A stretch of 16,640 nt of DNA, from contig CAZJZV010000027.1 of NCBI GenBank assembly GCA_964550635.1, positions 1 through 16,640 of the forward strand, given 5' to 3'. Made by a program: the position numbers and the translations under genes. The DNA comes from RGIG4097 sp964550635 (GTDB taxonomy: Bacteria > Bacillota > Clostridia > Christensenellales > CAG-917). Below, in pieces: positions 13,836 to 16,640 of this stretch. Under the pieces are notes generated by a model. That model did no database searches, was not told the DNA's origin, and worked only from the letters and a program-made list of their open reading frames with translations. Position 1 is the first letter of the stretch, and each line of letters begins with the position of its first letter.

Positions 13836-15092
13836 ATGGGACTTACCGCAACGCAAAAAATCCTATCCGCACACGCAGGGAAAACCGTCCGCGCAGGTGA
13901 ATTGATCACCGCGACGGTCGATCTCGTGCTCGGAAACGACATAACTTCCCCCGTCGCAATCAAGGAACTCGAAAAGGCGGGACTTTGCGTTACGATACCC
14001 GAAAAAGTCGTGCTTGTGCTAGACCATTTCGTGCCCTGCAAGGACATAAAATCCGCCGAACAATGCAAAATCGTCAGAGATTTTGCTCTGAAAAACAATA
14101 TCGAAAACTTCTTCGACGTCGGCAAAATGGGAATCGAACACGCTCTTCTTCCCGAACAGGGTTTTATCCGTCCGTCCTCTCTCGTCATCGGCGCCGACTC
14201 ACATACTTGCACTTACGGTGCACTCGGTTGTTTCTCGACAGGCGTCGGCTCGACGGATATGGCGGGTGCAATGGCTATGGGCAAAGGTTGGTTCAAAGTG
14301 CCGACCGCAATAAAAATAAACTTGAAAGGCTCTCTCAACCCATTCGTCACCGGCAAAGACGTGGTGCTTACTCTCATCGGTATGCTAGGAGTTGACGGAG
14401 CGACTTATAAATCCCTTGAATTTTTCGGGAACATCTCCGCACTTTCTCTCGACGATAGGTTCACGATTGCTAATATGGCGGTCGAATGCGGTGCGAAAAA
14501 CGCATTCTTCCCCCTTGACGACGAAGCACGCGAATATCTTTCGTCCGTCGGCGTGACGGACTTCGTCGAAACTCTCCCCGACGACGATGCGGAATATGAA
14601 AAAACAATAACTCTCAACCTTGACGAGATAACCCCTACCGTCGCATTCCCCCACCTGCCGTCCAACGTCAAGCACTTTGAAAACGGCGAAATCGACAATA
14701 TCAAGATCGATCAAGTCGTGATAGGCAGTTGCACCAACGGTCGCATTTCGGATATGCGTATGGCGGCGAAAATCATGAAAGGCAGAAAGGTTGCGGACGG
14801 CGTCAGATGCATCGTCATCCCCGCGACTATGGCGGTCTACAAAAAATGTATCGAAGAAGGACTGACCGAGATTTTCATAGGTGCGGGGGCGGTCGTTTCC
14901 ACTCCCACTTGCGGCCCCTGTCTCGGTGGATATATGGGTATACTTGCAAACGGTGAAAAAGCCGTCGCAACGACAAATAGAAACTTCGTGGGCAGAATGG
15001 GCGCGAAAACTTCCGAAGTTTATCTCGCTTCTCCGTACGTCGCGGCGGAAAGCGCAATCAAAGGCTATATCGCGCGCCCCTACGACCTATGA
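13836..15092 (+). CDS. leuC: 3-isopropylmalate/citramalate dehydratase large subunit
   Basis: This is an aconitase-family subunit with a 4Fe-4S cluster. With LeuD it isomerises 2- to 3-isopropylmalate and probably citramalate to methylmalate. The start MGLTATQKILSAHAGK at 13836 is preferred to an ATG at 13818 that overlaps cimA, because family members begin with this motif. That gives 418 residues, the HacA-like short form common in Clostridia. Substrate and cluster motifs are GADSHTCTYGALGCFSTGVG (in the region 120-140), IGSCTNGR with Cys299, and PTCGPCLGG with Cys359 and Cys362; all three cluster cysteines are present. It starts 2 nt after the cimA stop with only a weak AGG upstream, and overlaps leuD by 4 nt (ATGA). 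Confidence 0.94.
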   Translation: MGLTATQKILSAHAGKTVRAGELITATVDLVLGNDITSPVAIKELEKAGLCVTIPEKVVLVLDHFVPCKDIKSAEQCKIVRDFALKNNIENFFDVGKMGIEHALLPEQGFIRPSSLVIGADSHTCTYGALGCFSTGVGSTDMAGAMAMGKGWFKVPTAIKINLKGSLNPFVTGKDVVLTLIGMLGVDGATYKSLEFFGNISALSLDDRFTIANMAVECGAKNAFFPLDDEAREYLSSVGVTDFVETLPDDDAEYEKTITLNLDEITPTVAFPHLPSNVKHFENGEIDNIKIDQVVIGSCTNGRISDMRMAAKIMKGRKVADGVRCIVIPATMAVYKKCIEEGLTEIFIGAGAVVSTPTCGPCLGGYMGILANGEKAVATTNRNFVGRMGAKTSEVYLASPYVAAESAIKGYIARPYDL

Positions 15093-15517
15093 AAATTTTC
15101 AGATACGGTGACAACGTAAATACGGACGTAATAATCCCCGCGCGCTACCTGAACGATTCGAGCGAAGAAAATCTCAAAGCGCACGCTTTCGAGGACCTTG
15201 ATTCAACTTTCGCATCGACCGTCGAAAAGGGGGATATTATCATCGCGGGTGAGAATTTCGGATGCGGTTCATCTCGAGAGCACGCTCCCCTTGCGATAAA
15301 AGCGTCGGGAGTGAAACTAGTGATTGCAAAGAGTTTCGCGCGGATATTCTACCGCAATGCGATAAACGTCGGCTTGCCCCTTCTCGAAAGCGCGGACTAT
15401 GCAGACAAGAGCGACGACGAAATAACCATACCCGACGACGTGATTTCAATCATGAATACGGACGGTTTCGTCAAGTCAATCATCGAAAAAGGCGGACTTT
15501 TGGAGGCTATCAAATGA
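15089..15517 (+). CDS. leuD: 3-isopropylmalate/citramalate dehydratase small subunit
   Basis: This swivelling-domain partner of LeuC completes the isomerase active site. It has 142 residues, about 20 fewer than the usual 160-165 of its type. The N-terminal half is canonical: GDNVNTDVIIPARYL (7-21), GENFGCGSSREHAPLAIK (54-71) and AKSFARIFYRNAINVGLPLL (80-99). The missing stretch is in the C-terminal strand region. After ESADYADKSDD the chain passes quickly through EITIPDDV to the final helix IIEKGGLLEAIK, so the end is compact rather than broken. It overlaps leuC and leuB by 4 nt each, indicating strict stoichiometric coupling. Confidence 0.93.
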   Translation: MKIFRYGDNVNTDVIIPARYLNDSSEENLKAHAFEDLDSTFASTVEKGDIIIAGENFGCGSSREHAPLAIKASGVKLVIAKSFARIFYRNAINVGLPLLESADYADKSDDEITIPDDVISIMNTDGFVKSIIEKGGLLEAIK

Positions 15518-16551
15518 AAAAAATATTGCTTCTGCCCGGGGACGGAATAGGCCCCGAAATCGTGCAAGCAGGCAAAAGAGTGCTTGAAAAAGTCGGTGAT
15601 TTCTCTTTCGATACCGCACTTATCGGCGGTGTCGCCATTGACGAAACGGGCGCTCCGCTCCCCCCTGAAACTATCGCAAAAGCAAAGAGCGCGGGCGCGG
15701 TGCTTCTCGGTGCGGTGGGCGGTCCGAAGTGGGACAATCTCCCCGTCCGTCCCGAAAGCGCACTTTTGGGCATTCGCAAAGAGTTGGGACTTTTCGCCAA
15801 TCTCCGCCCCGCAAAACTCGTGAAATCCCTGTCTTCCGCATCCGCACTGAAACCCGAAATCCTTGAAAAAGGTATAGACCTAGTGACCGTCAGAGAGTTG
15901 ACGGGCGGCATCTACTTCGGGGAGCGCGGTTTCAGACAAAATGCCACTTTCGGCAGAGAGGGTTTCGACACGGAAGCGTATAGCGAACTCGAAATCGAAA
16001 GAGTCGCGCGAGTTGCGTATGAACTCGCCGAAAAACGCAGTCGCCGTCTTTGCCTTGTGGATAAGGCAAACGTGCTTTGCACGAGCAGACTTTGGCGCAA
16101 AATCGTGGCGGATTTGAACGAAGACTACCCCACCGTCGCAGTCAGTGCAATGTACGTTGACAACGCGGCAATGCAACTCGCACTCAATCCGTCCCAATTC
16201 GACGTGATTTTGACGTCGAATATGTTCGGGGATATTCTCACCGACCTGACCGCCGCACTAGTCGGCAGTATCGGCGTTATGCCGTCCGCATCCCTTGGGG
16301 ACACCACTCTCGGAATGTACGAAGCAATTCACGGCTCCGCCCCCGACATAGCGGGACAAAATAAGGCAAACCCCATCGGCACGATACTCTCCTGCGCAAT
16401 GCTACTCCACCATTCTTTCGATATGGAAGAAAAAGCGCAGTCTATTGAAAACGCAGTCTACTCCGTCCTAAACGACGAACTGGGAACGGCGGATATAGGC
16501 GGAAACCTTTCGACGGACGAAATCACCGACGAAATCATCAACCGCCTTTGA
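15514..16551 (+). CDS. leuB: 3-isopropylmalate dehydrogenase
   Basis: This NAD-dependent beta-decarboxylating dehydrogenase converts 3-isopropylmalate to 2-oxoisocaproate, and probably methylmalate to 2-oxobutyrate for the citramalate route. The open frame extends upstream inside leuD, but ATG 15514 is chosen. GGAGG lies 7 nt before it, it overlaps the leuD stop (ATGA), and it gives MKKILLLPGDGIGPEIV, the family N-terminus. This makes 345 residues, near the usual 350-360. Motifs are GAVGGPKWD (about 69-77), VRELTGGIYFGERG (about 128-141), the metal and substrate segment SNMFGDILTDL (235-245) and GSAPDIAGQNKANP for NAD. It is the last gene of the operon, with a terminator 46 nt on. Confidence 0.95.
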   Translation: MKKILLLPGDGIGPEIVQAGKRVLEKVGDFSFDTALIGGVAIDETGAPLPPETIAKAKSAGAVLLGAVGGPKWDNLPVRPESALLGIRKELGLFANLRPAKLVKSLSSASALKPEILEKGIDLVTVRELTGGIYFGERGFRQNATFGREGFDTEAYSELEIERVARVAYELAEKRSRRLCLVDKANVLCTSRLWRKIVADLNEDYPTVAVSAMYVDNAAMQLALNPSQFDVILTSNMFGDILTDLTAALVGSIGVMPSASLGDTTLGMYEAIHGSAPDIAGQNKANPIGTILSCAMLLHHSFDMEEKAQSIENAVYSVLNDELGTADIGGNLSTDEITDEIINRL

Positions 16552-16596
16552 CCGTCATCCACGATAGGACTTCACCAACCGAACAAAAATAAAAAT

Positions 16597-16620
16597 CCAC
16601 CAGTTCAACTGGTGGTTTTT
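16597..16620 (+). terminator. Terminator of the ilv-leu operon
   Basis: CCACCAG (16597-16603) pairs with CTGGTGG (16609-16615) around TTCAA and is followed by TTTTT. A-rich sequence on the 5' side makes it roughly symmetrical, so it may also act leftward. Its stem is nearly the same as that at 13-35. Confidence 0.85.
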
Positions 16621-16625
16621 AATTT

Positions 16626-16640
16626 GAGGGTAAAACCCTC
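16626..16640. repeat. Small inverted repeat at the right edge
   Basis: GAGGG (16626-16630) and CCCTC (16636-16640) flank TAAAA. The element is cut by the window end. Its right part (AAACCCTC) resembles the first bases of the window (AAACCTCTAC), which are also next to a CCACCAG hairpin. Confidence 0.4.

Noticed and set aside
15262..15513. N-terminal extension of leuB inside leuD
   Set aside because: The Arg/Cys-rich stretch is a frame shadow of leuD. The ATG at 15514 has GGAGG at 7 nt and the canonical N-terminus.

Overview
The window reads as chromosomal core-metabolism DNA from a Bacillota bacterium, probably an uncultured Clostridia-like lineage. The grounds are a membrane diadenylate cyclase (CdaA type), a lipoprotein-type solute receptor, AGGAG-like ribosome binding sites, tight ATGA/TGATG/TAATG gene junctions and hairpin-plus-T-run terminators. 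The exact taxon cannot be read from the sequence. No phage, transposase, CRISPR, tRNA or rRNA was found. Fifteen protein genes fill nearly all of the window.

Layout. (1) Bases 1-5510 hold a leftward operon. It starts from a promoter just upstream of holA (DNA polymerase III delta) and continues through an unrecognised six-helix membrane protein, cdaA (c-di-AMP synthase), a DUF1015 protein and an aspartate kinase. It ends at a strong hairpin at 48-73. (2) Bases 5532-8465 hold a second leftward operon for a polar amino acid ABC importer: lipoprotein receptor, permease, ATPase, then a 12-bp-stem terminator. (3) Bases 8396-8672 are a divergent control region with two opposed promoters, phased T-tracts, inverted repeats and a homopyrimidine mirror repeat. 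(4) Bases 8627-16620 hold a rightward branched-chain amino acid operon, ilvB-ilvN-leuA-cimA-leuC-leuD-leuB, closed by a terminator.

How the genes work together. IlvBN makes acetolactate and acetohydroxybutyrate. LeuA commits carbon to leucine. CimA makes citramalate, so 2-oxobutyrate for isoleucine can come from pyruvate without threonine deaminase. LeuCD and LeuB can process both the isopropylmalate and citramalate series. ilvC, ilvD and an aminotransferase are needed but are not in the window.

Most unusual observations. The ABC importer carries two rearranged components. Its receptor looks circularly permuted: the segment that normally ends the SBP_bac_3 fold sits at the N-terminus. Its ATPase has about 110 extra, mostly charged helical residues between the Q-loop and the LSGGQ signature. 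The acetolactate synthase has Leu460 where the substrate-specificity and herbicide-site tryptophan normally is, and it lacks the usual C-terminal tail. Two operons appear to start about 11-12 nt upstream of their first ATG with no ribosome binding site. Related CCACCAG/CTGGTGG hairpins lie at both edges of the window.
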